From Rubritalea tangerina (GTDB lineage Bacteria > Verrucomicrobiota > Verrucomicrobiia > Verrucomicrobiales > Akkermansiaceae), in NCBI RefSeq assembly GCF_042683245.1, contig NZ_JBHUJB010000089.1, forward strand, positions 1 to 64,000: a DNA stretch of 64,000 nucleotides, written 5' to 3'. The notes beneath the pieces were generated by a model. That model made no database searches, was not told the origin of the DNA, and worked only from the letters and a program-made list of their open reading frames with translations. Below, one piece after another: positions 34,891-44,186 of this stretch. The stretch's first letter is position 1. Each line of letters opens with the position of its first letter. Position numbers and translations under genes: made by a program.

Positions 34891-36303
34891 ATGAAGTACT
34901 TACACTATTTACTTTACCCTCTTTTGTTAGTGGGGGCATTGCGAGCTGAACGAGCGCAGCCGAACATTTTATTCATCCTTACTGACGACATGGGGTGGGG
35001 AGACTTAGGTTGCTATGGTTCTACTCAAATTAAGACGCCGAATATCGATCGTTTAGCCAGTGGGGGAGTGAGGTTTACGCAGGCCTATGTCTCGGCCAAC
35101 GTGTGTGCTCCCTCAAGGGCTGGCATCCTGACTGGCCGTTATCAAGAGCGGTTTGGTTTTGAGCATAACCTGTCCATACAAGACCACCTAAAACCTGAGA
35201 TGGTGGGCATCCCAGTGGATGAGAAATTGATTTCTGATCGTCTCAAGCAACTGGGGTATCGGACTGGAGCGATTGGCAAGTGGCATGTTGGGGAATCAGT
35301 CCCAGCCTTCCACCCATTGCAGAGAGGTTTTGATTTCTTCTTTGGGATGTTAGGTGGCGACCACGATTATTTTCCTAGTAAGGAGCACAATGAACTAAGT
35401 TGGGGGAATGAGAAGGTGAAGCAGATACGCACTCCGTATCTCACTGATTGGTTTACCATGGAGGCTATAGACTTTATGGAGCGTGAATCAGAGGGGGTAG
35501 ACCCATGGTTTCTGTACTTAGCGTATAACACGCCGCATTCACCTATGCAGGCTAAGAAGAGTGATTTAGAGGCCTATGCACATATCGAGAGTCCTGAACG
35601 CAGAGTGTATTGTGCGATGCAGAAATGCCTAGATGATAATGTGGGGAAAATCCTCGGGTATTTGGAGGACAAGGGGCAATTAGAGAGTACGCTCATTATT
35701 TTCCTCAATGACAATGGAGGCAGTGTCGAGGTGAGTCATGCTCTGAATGCACCATTCAATGGTACGAAGGGAACTTGGTACGAAGGTGGGATCCGCGTTC
35801 CGATGATTTGGCATTGGCCTAAAGTGTTATCGGCTGGTCTGCGTTATACTGAGCCGGTTATTGTTTTTGATATTATGCACAGTCTGGTGGCAGCAGCTGG
35901 TGGTGAAGTTACTGAAGAAAAGGTTCAAGTAGGGGGAAGGGAGGTGGTGAGGCCAAAGGACGGCGTTAACTTAGTTCCTATTTTGTTAGGTGATGCGAAG
36001 TTAGAAGATCGGAGTTTGTACTGGAGGATGAGTTTAAGAGGGGGGGCGATTCGCAAGGGGGACTGGAAACTCATCATGGCGCCTCATCGGCCACCTATGT
36101 TATTTAATCTAGCAAATGACCCATCTGAATTGACGAACGTATCAATGCGTCGGCCGGCATTGGTAAAGGCGCTGTATCGAGAATACCACGATTGGTGTGA
36201 AGGCTTTGAGCGCAACCCGATGTGGATTTCATCGCCGCAGTGGGCTGGCTACAATGACGCGCTCTACGATAGAACTTACGAACTCAAACAACCCGAAGAA
36301 TAA
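34891..36303 (+). CDS. Secreted Cys-type sulfatase
   Basis: A 470-residue exported sulfatase of the alkaline-phosphatase superfamily. The signal peptide is MKYLHYLLYPLLLVGALRA. Metal site ILTDDMGWGDLGCYG near 25, formylglycine motif CAPSR near 71 followed by AGILTGR, and the second metal site LNDNGG near 280 are present. The active Cys needs oxidation by a formylglycine-generating enzyme, not seen here. The N-acetylgalactosamine-6-sulfatase/arylsulfatase A group is the nearest match by eye. The longer frame from 34858 overlaps kdgK, so the ATG at 34891 is preferred. It would remove sulfate from lyase products. Confidence 0.88.
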   Translation: MKYLHYLLYPLLLVGALRAERAQPNILFILTDDMGWGDLGCYGSTQIKTPNIDRLASGGVRFTQAYVSANVCAPSRAGILTGRYQERFGFEHNLSIQDHLKPEMVGIPVDEKLISDRLKQLGYRTGAIGKWHVGESVPAFHPLQRGFDFFFGMLGGDHDYFPSKEHNELSWGNEKVKQIRTPYLTDWFTMEAIDFMERESEGVDPWFLYLAYNTPHSPMQAKKSDLEAYAHIESPERRVYCAMQKCLDDNVGKILGYLEDKGQLESTLIIFLNDNGGSVEVSHALNAPFNGTKGTWYEGGIRVPMIWHWPKVLSAGLRYTEPVIVFDIMHSLVAAAGGEVTEEKVQVGGREVVRPKDGVNLVPILLGDAKLEDRSLYWRMSLRGGAIRKGDWKLIMAPHRPPMLFNLANDPSELTNVSMRRPALVKALYREYHDWCEGFERNPMWISSPQWAGYNDALYDRTYELKQPEE

Positions 36304-36306
36304 AAA

Positions 36307-36867
36307 ATGAAAACCATGAACATAGTGATAGGGGTCTCTGTGCTGGCAGTTGCAGCAGCGGAGGCTAAGATAAAGTATTATAACCTCAAGAAACGCAAGG
36401 ATCTCGAGGAGAAAATTCAGGCGAAGGTCTTCAGTGGGAGTGCTGAGAAACCTGTGATTGTAGGTGTGAGCGCTGACCCGGACGGGGGAGACGGTGAGCG
36501 CGACGGTTCGGTCAAGGTGGATAGTAAAGACATCAACGGTTCATTTGGAGCGTATTTGGACTTAGGGGAAGTCGGTACTCCGGGAAAGAAGATCTCCGTA
36601 TCTACGCACGTGTACAACAAGAATAGTTCTTATGTGAAGTATACGCTTGTTCTCTACAACGTCACTGATGATCGCGTGCTTGCGCAATCACCAGCGAAGG
36701 CTTTGGATGTGAAAAAGCATCCAGAGGAAAAGATGACTCTCGATTACGTTACGACGGAAAATGATAAAGGTGACAAGGTTGAGCTGCGTTGGGTTCAGGT
36801 TTCTAACGACAGCACGGCCAGAGATATTTTTATCGACAACGTGAAGGTTGAGGTGAAGAAGCCATAG
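36307..36867 (+). CDS. Secreted protein sharing a domain with the PEP-CTERM protein at 18.4 kb
   Basis: A 186-residue exported protein (signal peptide about 1-20, IVIGVSVLAVAAAEA). Residues about 95-183 align with the PEP-CTERM protein at 18437-19100: VYNKNSSYVKYTLVLYNVTD versus VFNPNSSFINVNVELFNLSD, and NDSTARDIFIDNVKVEV versus NVNSTARDFSIDNVGLSVV. The C-terminus lacks a PEP-CTERM signal. It starts 3 bases after the sulfatase stop, so it is the last gene of the kdgA operon. A carbohydrate-binding jelly roll is plausible, but I recognise no named family. Confidence 0.7.
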   Translation: MKTMNIVIGVSVLAVAAAEAKIKYYNLKKRKDLEEKIQAKVFSGSAEKPVIVGVSADPDGGDGERDGSVKVDSKDINGSFGAYLDLGEVGTPGKKISVSTHVYNKNSSYVKYTLVLYNVTDDRVLAQSPAKALDVKKHPEEKMTLDYVTTENDKGDKVELRWVQVSNDSTARDIFIDNVKVEVKKP

Positions 36868-36894
36868 AAAAGAATGCTACAGGCCTTTAAATAA

Positions 36895-36928
36895 ATGACC
36901 TCACAGTGGTAGCTGTGAGGTCATTTTT
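36895..36928. terminator. Bidirectional rho-independent terminator
   Basis: A perfect 12-bp stem, ATGACCTCACAG (36895-36906) with CTGTGAGGTCAT (36913-36924), T-rich on the plus side and A-rich on the left. It separates the kdgA operon from the convergent gene at 36951. Confidence 0.88.
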
Positions 36929-36950
36929 ATTAGAGAGTGTTGGGTGGGAA

Positions 36951-37859
36951 CTAAGCTTTTTGTCCGAGGAGGTGGGTTTGCATATTTTTGAGGATTTCGG
37001 CGCAGCGCTCTTGATTTCCGCCACGAACCTCAGCTGTTGCCCAGCCTGAGTAATTAATTTCTTTGAGAGCTCGACGGACATCGGCCCAGTCGACATCGCC
37101 TTCACCGATTTTGCAGAAGCCATTTTTGATTCCCCAGTCTTTGACATCGAGTTTTACGATACGTTTTCCGAGGGTGCGGATCCAATCGGCGGGTTTTCCG
37201 AAGCGTTGGTGGTTACCAATATCGAAGTAGCTACCGACCCATGGGCTATTGATTTCATCGAGGTATTTTTTGAGTTGGTCCGCTGACTGGGCATTTCCGC
37301 CTTTCGGGTCGTAGAGGAAGTTGTTCCAGACATTTTCGATGAGGATGTGTTGTCCTTTTTGTGCGGCATGTGGGAGGGCTTTGTGAATGACCTCGATGGA
37401 GCGGTCCCAAGCTTCTTGGGTGCTGACTTTTTTATTTACCACAGCGGGAACGAGAAGGACCGCGTGGCCGCCACAGAGTGCTGAGTCATCGATAGCAGTG
37501 AGTAGGTCTTGGAGTGCCTTTTCGCGAATTTCAGCGGAAGGGTTAGAGAGTTGTGTGCGCCAGTGGGTGGAGTTCACCACACCGTGGATTGGGAAATTAT
37601 ATTTCTGGGAAGCGGCAAGGCAGGCTTTTTTATCGAGTCCACCTGGAGAGTTGAGCTCCATGCCGTCGTATCCGAGGTCTTTGATGCCTTTAAATTTCTC
37701 ATCAGGAGTTTTACCGAAGCCGACCATTCCGATTTTGAGGGAAAGTTTAATTTGGTCGGTAGTGAAGCTTGGGGCGGCAGTTTCTTGAGCGAAGCTGCGT
37801 GTGCTGAGGCCTGCGGCTGCGAGGAAGGACGTGGATAGGAAAGTGCGTCTAGAAGTCAT
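36951..37859 (-). CDS. Tat-exported sugar phosphate isomerase/epimerase-like TIM barrel
   Basis: A 302-residue protein with a Tat-type signal (SRRTFLSTSFLAAAGLS) and then an AP-endonuclease-2-like TIM barrel. Signs are KIGMVGFGKTPDEKF, YDGMELNSPGG, the metal-site ENVWNN near 175, GSYFDIGNHQRFG near 213, and GEGDVDW near 255. Such proteins are abundant in Planctomycetes/Verrucomicrobia and usually act on sugars or sugar derivatives; the reaction is not known. It adjoins the polysaccharide locus but is convergent with it, so a link is uncertain. Confidence 0.82.
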   Translation of the reverse strand: MTSRRTFLSTSFLAAAGLSTRSFAQETAAPSFTTDQIKLSLKIGMVGFGKTPDEKFKGIKDLGYDGMELNSPGGLDKKACLAASQKYNFPIHGVVNSTHWRTQLSNPSAEIREKALQDLLTAIDDSALCGGHAVLLVPAVVNKKVSTQEAWDRSIEVIHKALPHAAQKGQHILIENVWNNFLYDPKGGNAQSADQLKKYLDEINSPWVGSYFDIGNHQRFGKPADWIRTLGKRIVKLDVKDWGIKNGFCKIGEGDVDWADVRRALKEINYSGWATAEVRGGNQERCAEILKNMQTHLLGQKA

Positions 37860-37910
37860 GGGCTGGTTACGTGATTTGGGTTTATAAGTTATCAGATATA
37901 ATGGGGAAAA

Positions 37911-39398
37911 TTAAGTATTCAGGAAGCGTTTATTGAGGTGTTGGATATGGAAGTCTGGGTTTGTGGTTTGTCCGGTCGCTGAGGCCATTAGGTCCTGAGG
38001 TAATTCGAGGCTAGCTTTTTGGTGGATGTGGGTACGCATCCATTCTAACAACGGAGTGAAGTTGGCGTTATCATAGGCATTTTTAATTGCATCTGACTGG
38101 ATAGCTATGTGGAAGAGTTGTGAGGCATTGAGGTTGCCGAGTGTGTAGGTGGCGAAGTATCCGAGTCCCCCCATGGACCAATGGATGTCTTGGAGGCAGC
38201 CTTGCGTGTCATTTTCAGGGGTGAAACCGAAATAGCTAGCGAAGAGTTCATTCCAAGCAGCGGGGATGTCTTGGACTTGGAGTTCACCTTTGAGCAATTG
38301 TCGCTCGATATTGAAGCGCAATAGGATGTGAAGGTCGTATGTGGCCTCATCGGCATCGACGCGGATGGGTGAGAAGGTTGCTTGGTTGATGCGTTGGAGA
38401 AATTCCTGGGTATTCCAGTCATTGAGTTGGGGGAAGAGTTCTTGGGCGCGTGGGAACCAATGGTGCCAGAATTCAGGTGAGCGACCGACATGCGCTTCCC
38501 AGAGCAGAGACTGGGATTCGTGGATACCGAGTGATACTGAGGAGCCACTAGGCAATCCATACTCACTATCTGGGAGGCCTTGTTCGTAGAGTCCATGTCC
38601 GGCTTCATGCATCACACCGAAGAGGGAAGCAGTGAAGTCGTGATCATAGTAGCGTGTTGTTAGACGCACATCTTTTGGGCCGAGGGTAGTGCAGAAGGGA
38701 TGTGTTGTGGTGTCGATGCGGCCAGAGCTGAAATCAAATCCGAGTGACTCAGCGACTTCACGGTTGAGTTGCTTTTGTGCTTCTACGGGGAAGGAACCTT
38801 CGAACTGGCGTGGGGATGCCTGGGTGCTGCGGTTTACGGCAGAGGCGGCTAGATCTTTAATTTGTGGTTCATAACGGGAGAAGATACTTTCGACATCTTT
38901 GGTGGTGGCTCCGCGTTCGAAGTTTGCTAGGAGGGCGTCATAGGCCTCGTTTTCGTAACCCCAAAGCTCGGCTTTTTCTTTGGCAAGGTCGAGGAGTTGC
39001 TGCATGTGAGGGGCAAAGTGAGAGAAGTTGTTATCTTCTCTGGCTTTGATCCAAGCAGCTTTGGCGTGTGAAGTGATTTGAGACTCACGTTCGACGATGC
39101 TTTGGTTGAGGCAGGTGGCGCGTTGGTATTGGTAGCGCCACTCACGCAGGTTTGCTTTTTCGAGAATTGAAGTTGGTTGGGAATCTTCGGCAGCGGTGAG
39201 CAGGTTGTGGTAATCTTTGCCAGAAGAGAGAGCATACGCCTTACCTGATAGATAAGAGAGTTGATCCGCGCGGTATGTGAGTGCGGATGGCGGGAGGTGG
39301 GTTTCTTGATCCCATCCTAATGTGGAGGAACAAGAATGGAGGAGGGCAATTTCTCTGTGGCGATCTGCTAGAGCAGCGTAGGCTGAAGACATACCCAT
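37911..39398 (-). CDS. Carboxypeptidase Taq-type (M32) metallopeptidase
   Basis: A 495-residue cytoplasmic zinc carboxypeptidase that trims C-terminal residues. It has the M32 start (LHSCSSTLGWDQETHLPP), the zinc motif HEAGH in MHEAGHGLYEQG near 265, and the HESQS signature near 295. It has no signal peptide. Length is normal for the family (about 500). It stands alone on the minus strand. Confidence 0.95.
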   Translation of the reverse strand: MGMSSAYAALADRHREIALLHSCSSTLGWDQETHLPPSALTYRADQLSYLSGKAYALSSGKDYHNLLTAAEDSQPTSILEKANLREWRYQYQRATCLNQSIVERESQITSHAKAAWIKAREDNNFSHFAPHMQQLLDLAKEKAELWGYENEAYDALLANFERGATTKDVESIFSRYEPQIKDLAASAVNRSTQASPRQFEGSFPVEAQKQLNREVAESLGFDFSSGRIDTTTHPFCTTLGPKDVRLTTRYYDHDFTASLFGVMHEAGHGLYEQGLPDSEYGLPSGSSVSLGIHESQSLLWEAHVGRSPEFWHHWFPRAQELFPQLNDWNTQEFLQRINQATFSPIRVDADEATYDLHILLRFNIERQLLKGELQVQDIPAAWNELFASYFGFTPENDTQGCLQDIHWSMGGLGYFATYTLGNLNASQLFHIAIQSDAIKNAYDNANFTPLLEWMRTHIHQKASLELPQDLMASATGQTTNPDFHIQHLNKRFLNT

Positions 39399-39482
39399 GA
39401 CTTAGCAGGTTTTTGTGCTGGGGCAAGTGCCCGAGTGGGTAATGGTGTGATCGAGTGTGTCCCAAAGGTGGGCAATGTGATT

Positions 39483-41252
39483 TTAATCAAAAAGGCTCCC
39501 GTATGTTCGGTGTGCAAGCTTTTCGGTAAGTGCGAGGATATCGCTACTGAATCTGCAGCGTAGGGCTTCGTCAGCTAGGGTTGCGCACTCTGCATGAGAG
39601 AGTGAGCGGATCGCTTTTTTAATTTTTGGGAGTTGGTGGGTACCGACGGAGAGTTCGTCAACTCCGAGACCAATCAAGAGGGGGGTAAGCAGGAGGTCGC
39701 TTGCCATTTCCCCACAGACGCCTGTCCAAATGCCGTTATTGTTAGCGGCTTCGACAGTCATTTTGATCAGGCGAATGACAGCTGGGTTGGTGGGCTTGTA
39801 GAGGTTGGATACGTGTTTATTGACACGGTCGACAGCCACTGTGTACTGGATGAGGTCGTTCGTACCGATGGAGAAGAAGTCGACTTCTTTGGCAATTTCA
39901 TCGGCCATCATAGCAGCGGAGGGCACTTCGATCATGACACCTACTTCGATGCCGGGATCGTAGGGGGTTTGTTCACGGTCGAGTTCATCCATGCATTCCT
40001 GAAGGATGCTTTTTGCCTGCATGATTTCACCGACGCCGGAGACGAGTGGGAACATGACGCCCAGACGGCCGTGGGCGCTGGCGCGCAGGATGGCCCTGAG
40101 TTGTTCTTTGAACATGCCGCGGCGGGTGAGTGAGACTCGGATGCCTCGCCAGCCTAGGAAGGGGTTAGGTTCAGGCTCAGGGAGTGGTTCAGCTGGGAGT
40201 TTGTCACCGCCAGCGTCGAGCGTGCGGATAATTGCCTGGTGGGGGGCGGTAATACGTGCGGCTTCAGAGTAGACTTGGTATTGGCTTTCCTCGGAGGGAA
40301 TTTCACCTTTGCCAAGGAGGTAGAACTCAGTACGGAAGAGGCCGATGCCAGCCGCGCCACTGGATTCAACAAGTGGGAATTCGTGGTTGAATTCGACATT
40401 TGCTGAGAGGGTGATGTCTCTACCATCTGTGGTGGCAGTTTGGCGGTCGCGTAAATTGTCTAGGAGCCTTTCCCTGGCTTCTTTTTCGCGCTTGATTGTG
40501 TGGTAGTGCGCGATGGTTGAAGGTTTAGGGTTGATGATGAGTTTACCATCGTAGCCATCGAGAATGGTTTGGCTGCGCTCTTGGATTTCGATGATCAGGC
40601 CTTGGAGGCCTACGACGGCTGGGATACCGAGTGAGCGCGCGAGGATAGCGGTGTGGGAATTGACACTGCCTTGTTCGGTGGCGAAACCTTCACAGCGGTC
40701 GCGGTCGAGCATGGCTGTGTCGGAGGGGGAGAGGTCGTGAGCGATGACGATGTGGTTGTGCTCTGGAGTGTCTTCTCTGGGAGACTCATCATCTGAGCTA
40801 AAGTTTCGGAGGACGCGCTGTGCAATATCGTCGATATCGGCTGCGCGCTCGGAGAGGTAGGGGTCATTGACCCGGCGCATGGCTTCAGCGTAGTTTTGGA
40901 TGACTGCGTAGAAGCAAAATTCGGCATTTTGGAGGCGTTCGCGGATACGAGCATCGACTCGTTTGATCATGGTGCGGTCTGAGAGCAGCATGATGTGGGC
41001 CTCGAAGATTTGGCCTTCGGTATCGTTGGTAATTTCCTCGATGTGCTTTTGGAGCTCACCGATTTCTTTTTTTGTATTATCGAGGGCGTCGTGGACGCGC
41101 TGGATTTCCTTTTCGACCTGTTTTGCGTGGATGCTGTAGAGTTCAGGTGCTTGGAGTCCTCTGGAGATGACGTGGGCAGGTCCGAAAGAGAGTCCTGGTG
41201 ACACGGCGGTGCCTTGAATGACGACTTCTTTATTGGACGGGATGACGGGCAT
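39483..41252 (-). CDS. ptsI: Phosphoenolpyruvate-protein phosphotransferase (PTS enzyme I)
   Basis: Enzyme I takes phosphate from PEP and passes it to HPr. The product (589 residues from the ATG at 41252) has the phospho-His site GSVNSHTAILARS near 195, the PEP-binding LFRTEFYLLG and FFSIGTNDLIQYTVAVDR, and the active Cys in TGVCGEMA near 500. A TTG at 41276 would add eight residues, and the ATG is preferred. It follows ptsH by 80 bases. No EII permease genes are in the window. Confidence 0.95.
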   Translation of the reverse strand: MPVIPSNKEVVIQGTAVSPGLSFGPAHVISRGLQAPELYSIHAKQVEKEIQRVHDALDNTKKEIGELQKHIEEITNDTEGQIFEAHIMLLSDRTMIKRVDARIRERLQNAEFCFYAVIQNYAEAMRRVNDPYLSERAADIDDIAQRVLRNFSSDDESPREDTPEHNHIVIAHDLSPSDTAMLDRDRCEGFATEQGSVNSHTAILARSLGIPAVVGLQGLIIEIQERSQTILDGYDGKLIINPKPSTIAHYHTIKREKEARERLLDNLRDRQTATTDGRDITLSANVEFNHEFPLVESSGAAGIGLFRTEFYLLGKGEIPSEESQYQVYSEAARITAPHQAIIRTLDAGGDKLPAEPLPEPEPNPFLGWRGIRVSLTRRGMFKEQLRAILRASAHGRLGVMFPLVSGVGEIMQAKSILQECMDELDREQTPYDPGIEVGVMIEVPSAAMMADEIAKEVDFFSIGTNDLIQYTVAVDRVNKHVSNLYKPTNPAVIRLIKMTVEAANNNGIWTGVCGEMASDLLLTPLLIGLGVDELSVGTHQLPKIKKAIRSLSHAECATLADEALRCRFSSDILALTEKLAHRTYGSLFD

Positions 41253-41332
41253 GGGAGAGGAAACAACTAAAAACAAAATTAGGAAGTAGTAAACTGCTTC
41301 CTAAGTCATTGGAGTATTGGGTGGGGTGGGGG

Positions 41333-41596
41333 TTATTCTTCGAAGTTACGGGCGATGAGGTCGCCGATAGCTTTGAGTGACTCATCTGCGTCATTGCCTT
41401 CGGTGGTGATGGTCAGGACGGACCCGTGACCTGCGGCGAGCATCATGAGGCCCATAATGCTTTTGCCATCAACTTCTTCACCATCTTTTTCCACAGTGAT
41501 TTCCGCATCAAATCCGTTGGCTGTTTTTACGAATTGAGCAGCAGGTCGGGCGTGAATTCCGAGCTTATTGGTGATGGTGAATTCCTGTGTTGGCAT
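41333..41596 (-). CDS. ptsH: Phosphocarrier protein HPr
   Basis: An 87-residue HPr with the catalytic His in LGIHARPAAQF and the regulatory Ser in DGKSIMGLMML. The second site is the one phosphorylated by HPr kinase, whose gene lies just upstream. Both phosphorylation sites are intact, so the protein can act in catalysis and in signalling. Confidence 0.96.
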   Translation of the reverse strand: MPTQEFTITNKLGIHARPAAQFVKTANGFDAEITVEKDGEEVDGKSIMGLMMLAAGHGSVLTITTEGNDADESLKAIGDLIARNFEE

Positions 41597-41696
41597 TGGC
41601 TTTGTCGTGTACGTATGAAGTCGGGATTTATGGGACTCTAGTGGCTGAAATCGTAGAGTGGAAGGGAAAATTTCAAAGAATGTTGAAAGTGGTTGG

Positions 41697-42677
41697 TTAG
41701 TAGTTTGTTGTGAATGGTGAGGAGAAGTCTTTGCCTGCTAGTTTTTCGCTGAGTCGGTTATTGAACTCGGCGGCCATGTCATAGCCTAGGCGGCGGAGTT
41801 GGAGTTCGAGGGCGGTGACTGCGACGAGTCTGGCGGTGTCGCGACCGGGGGCGACTGGGATATCGACGCAGGGGACATCGACTCCGAGGATATTTTCGGT
41901 TTCACGGGTGATTCCGAGTCGGTCGACTTGGTTGAGGTCGGAGTAGGGGCGGAGGTTGACGATGAGGTCGAGGGGGGCGTCTGGGCGGATCGAGCCGAGG
42001 CCGTAGATGTTGGTGACGTTGATGATACCGATGCCGCGCATTTCGATGAAGCCTCTGGAAAAGTCATCGGTGAAGGCGGTGAGTTCGCCGTTGACGTTGC
42101 GTATTTTGACGTGGTCGTCGGCGATCAGCGCGCCACCGCGCTCGACGAGACCGATGGCGGTCTCACTTTTACCTGAGCCGGATTTACCTTTGATTAGCAC
42201 GCCGATTCCGCGAAAGTCTAGCATACAGCCATGTGCGGTAGTGGTGTCGGCGAAATCGTGTTCGAGGTGGAAGGTGGCCGAGTTAATGAAGCGCATGGTA
42301 TTGAGTGGGGTGCGAAAGAGGCTGATAGAGAATTCTTCGCAGATATCGAGCATGTCTTGGTGGACGCGAGCGTCTCTGGAGATGACGATACAGGGTGGCT
42401 GAGCTTCACAGAGTGTACGGATGCGTTGTTGGCGTGTTTCGGGTTCGAGGGTATTGAGGTATTCGACTTCTGAGTTTCCGAGGACTTGGATTCGGAGGTA
42501 GGCGAAGTGCTCCATGAAGCCGGCGAGTGCGAGGCCTGGTCGGTTGACGGAGGGTTCGACAATTTTACGTTCGAAGCCGCTGGTGGAGTTAATGGGGTCG
42601 AGTTTGAGGTTTTCTCCGTGTCGTTCGAAGAATTCACCGACAGTGATATGTGAAACCGATTTAACCTTACGTGCCAT
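41697..42677 (-). CDS. hprK: HPr kinase/phosphorylase
   Basis: HprK phosphorylates or dephosphorylates the Ser of HPr in response to metabolite state. The 326-residue product has an N-terminal domain and the kinase domain with Walker A GKSGSGKSE near 160, followed by LVERGGALIADD and the HprK signature MRGIGIINV near 210. The ATG at 42677 (MARKVKSVSHITV) fits the family; the longer frame to 42869 would overlap trkA divergently. It leads the hprK-ptsH-ptsI row. Confidence 0.95.
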   Translation of the reverse strand: MARKVKSVSHITVGEFFERHGENLKLDPINSTSGFERKIVEPSVNRPGLALAGFMEHFAYLRIQVLGNSEVEYLNTLEPETRQQRIRTLCEAQPPCIVISRDARVHQDMLDICEEFSISLFRTPLNTMRFINSATFHLEHDFADTTTAHGCMLDFRGIGVLIKGKSGSGKSETAIGLVERGGALIADDHVKIRNVNGELTAFTDDFSRGFIEMRGIGIINVTNIYGLGSIRPDAPLDLIVNLRPYSDLNQVDRLGITRETENILGVDVPCVDIPVAPGRDTARLVAVTALELQLRRLGYDMAAEFNNRLSEKLAGKDFSSPFTTNY

Positions 42678-42827
42678 GGCGAGCATGGTAATGGGTAGTG
42701 ATGATCTTAAACAACAAAAATCAGATGGCTTGTTAGCATGTGCTAGGGGGAGTGAGTGGAGGCTATTTTTTGCTGGAAAGCTGGAGTGAAACAGTAAAGA
42801 TGATTTCGCGCTAGGTAGTGCGTGTTT

Positions 42828-44174
42828 ATGAATATCATCATCATTGGAGCTGGAGAAGTGGGGCGTCATTTGGCAACATCGCTCTCACGCGAAGCGCATA
42901 GTATTACTGTGATTGAGAGTAATCCGGAGTTGGCTGCCGAGCTTGAGCAGTCATTGGATGCTCGTATCATGTGTGAGGATGGTACTTCTGTGACTACCTT
43001 GTTGGAGGCAGGAGTGGGTGAGTGTGATTTATTTTTGGCCCTTACGAGTGAGAATACCATCAATGTGATGGCTTCATCAGTGGCCAAGAAGTTACAGGCA
43101 AAGAAGGTGATTGCACGTGTGCACCCGGAGGTTCAGCGTGAAGAATGGTTATTTGATTACAGGAGCCATTTTGGGATCGACCACATATTTAGCTCTGAGA
43201 GGCTTTCGGCTATTGAGTTAGCGAAGTTCATTCGCAATCCTGACTCATTGGTGGTTGAGGAGATTGCGCGTGGTCGGATTGAGTTGCAGCAAGTACGGGT
43301 GAGCGACAAGAGTGATGTGCCTGGCAAGAAATTGATAGATTTGAAGGCGCCGGAGCGGACACGTATCGCTTCGATCACTAGAGGTGGGGAGAGTTTTGTT
43401 CCGACAGCGAATGCGACATTGGAAGTGGGGGATGTGGTGACCATATTTGGTGAGCCTAGAAAATTGCGCACATTGGCTGACCGCTTACAGAAAGGGCACA
43501 GCAGCGATGTGGAGTTGAAGGTGGTTATTTTTGGTGGTGGTGAGTACGGGTTTACACTGGCTCAGATGTTGGAGAGCTGGAATTGTAGGGTGCGCATTTT
43601 TGAGAAGAATGAAAAGCGAGCTCAGGAGCTTACGGACAGGCTCTCGAACACGACAGTGATTCACACCGATGGTACGGTCTTAGCCGAACTGGAGGAAGAG
43701 CAGGTTGGCGAAGTGGATTTCTTTGTAGCGACCTCAGGTTCGGACGAGGATAATGTGATGACTTGTTTGCAGGCGAACAACTTGGGAGCTCGCAATTGTT
43801 TAACATTGATTCACCGGGCGGACTACGCGCAGGCGATTTCAGGGTCTGGACGTCACTTTGGCATGTTAGCAGCGGTGAGTCCGCGGGAAGCTACGCGCCG
43901 GGATTTAGAGAAGTTTATTACTTCTGACAAGTTTCACACGGTGAAGAAGCTCGGTGCGGGTGAAGTGATAGAGACATCGGTGGAGCGAGGGTCGATAGTG
44001 GCTGAGAAAATGGTGGGAGAAGTGGAGTGGCCAGAAGGCTGTGTGTTAGTGGCGCGCATCCATGGTTTGCATGCCTCGGTTCCTGGGCCTGAGGATGTGC
44101 TTGAGCCAAGTGACTTGGTTTACGCGATGGTTACACCGAAGGCGAAGAAGAAGTTTTTGAAGCTTGTCCGCTAA
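42828..44174 (+). CDS. trkA: Trk potassium uptake system, NAD-binding subunit TrkA
   Basis: A 448-residue cytoplasmic regulator of K+ uptake with two RCK units. Each has a Rossmann GxGxxG start (IIIIGAGEVGRHLA at residue 3 and VVIFGGGEYGFTLA near 230) followed by a TrkA_C domain. The ATG at 42828 gives the usual MNIIIIGAG start. trkH follows 12 bases later, so the pair forms one operon. It is divergent from hprK with about 150 bases between the starts. Confidence 0.94.
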   Translation: MNIIIIGAGEVGRHLATSLSREAHSITVIESNPELAAELEQSLDARIMCEDGTSVTTLLEAGVGECDLFLALTSENTINVMASSVAKKLQAKKVIARVHPEVQREEWLFDYRSHFGIDHIFSSERLSAIELAKFIRNPDSLVVEEIARGRIELQQVRVSDKSDVPGKKLIDLKAPERTRIASITRGGESFVPTANATLEVGDVVTIFGEPRKLRTLADRLQKGHSSDVELKVVIFGGGEYGFTLAQMLESWNCRVRIFEKNEKRAQELTDRLSNTTVIHTDGTVLAELEEEQVGEVDFFVATSGSDEDNVMTCLQANNLGARNCLTLIHRADYAQAISGSGRHFGMLAAVSPREATRRDLEKFITSDKFHTVKKLGAGEVIETSVERGSIVAEKMVGEVEWPEGCVLVARIHGLHASVPGPEDVLEPSDLVYAMVTPKAKKKFLKLVR

Positions 44175-44186
44175 GTTGCTGATAGA

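Noticed and set aside
42678..42869. Long N-terminal extension of HPr kinase
   Set aside because: Ser/Lys-rich and family-atypical; it would overlap the divergent trkA start.
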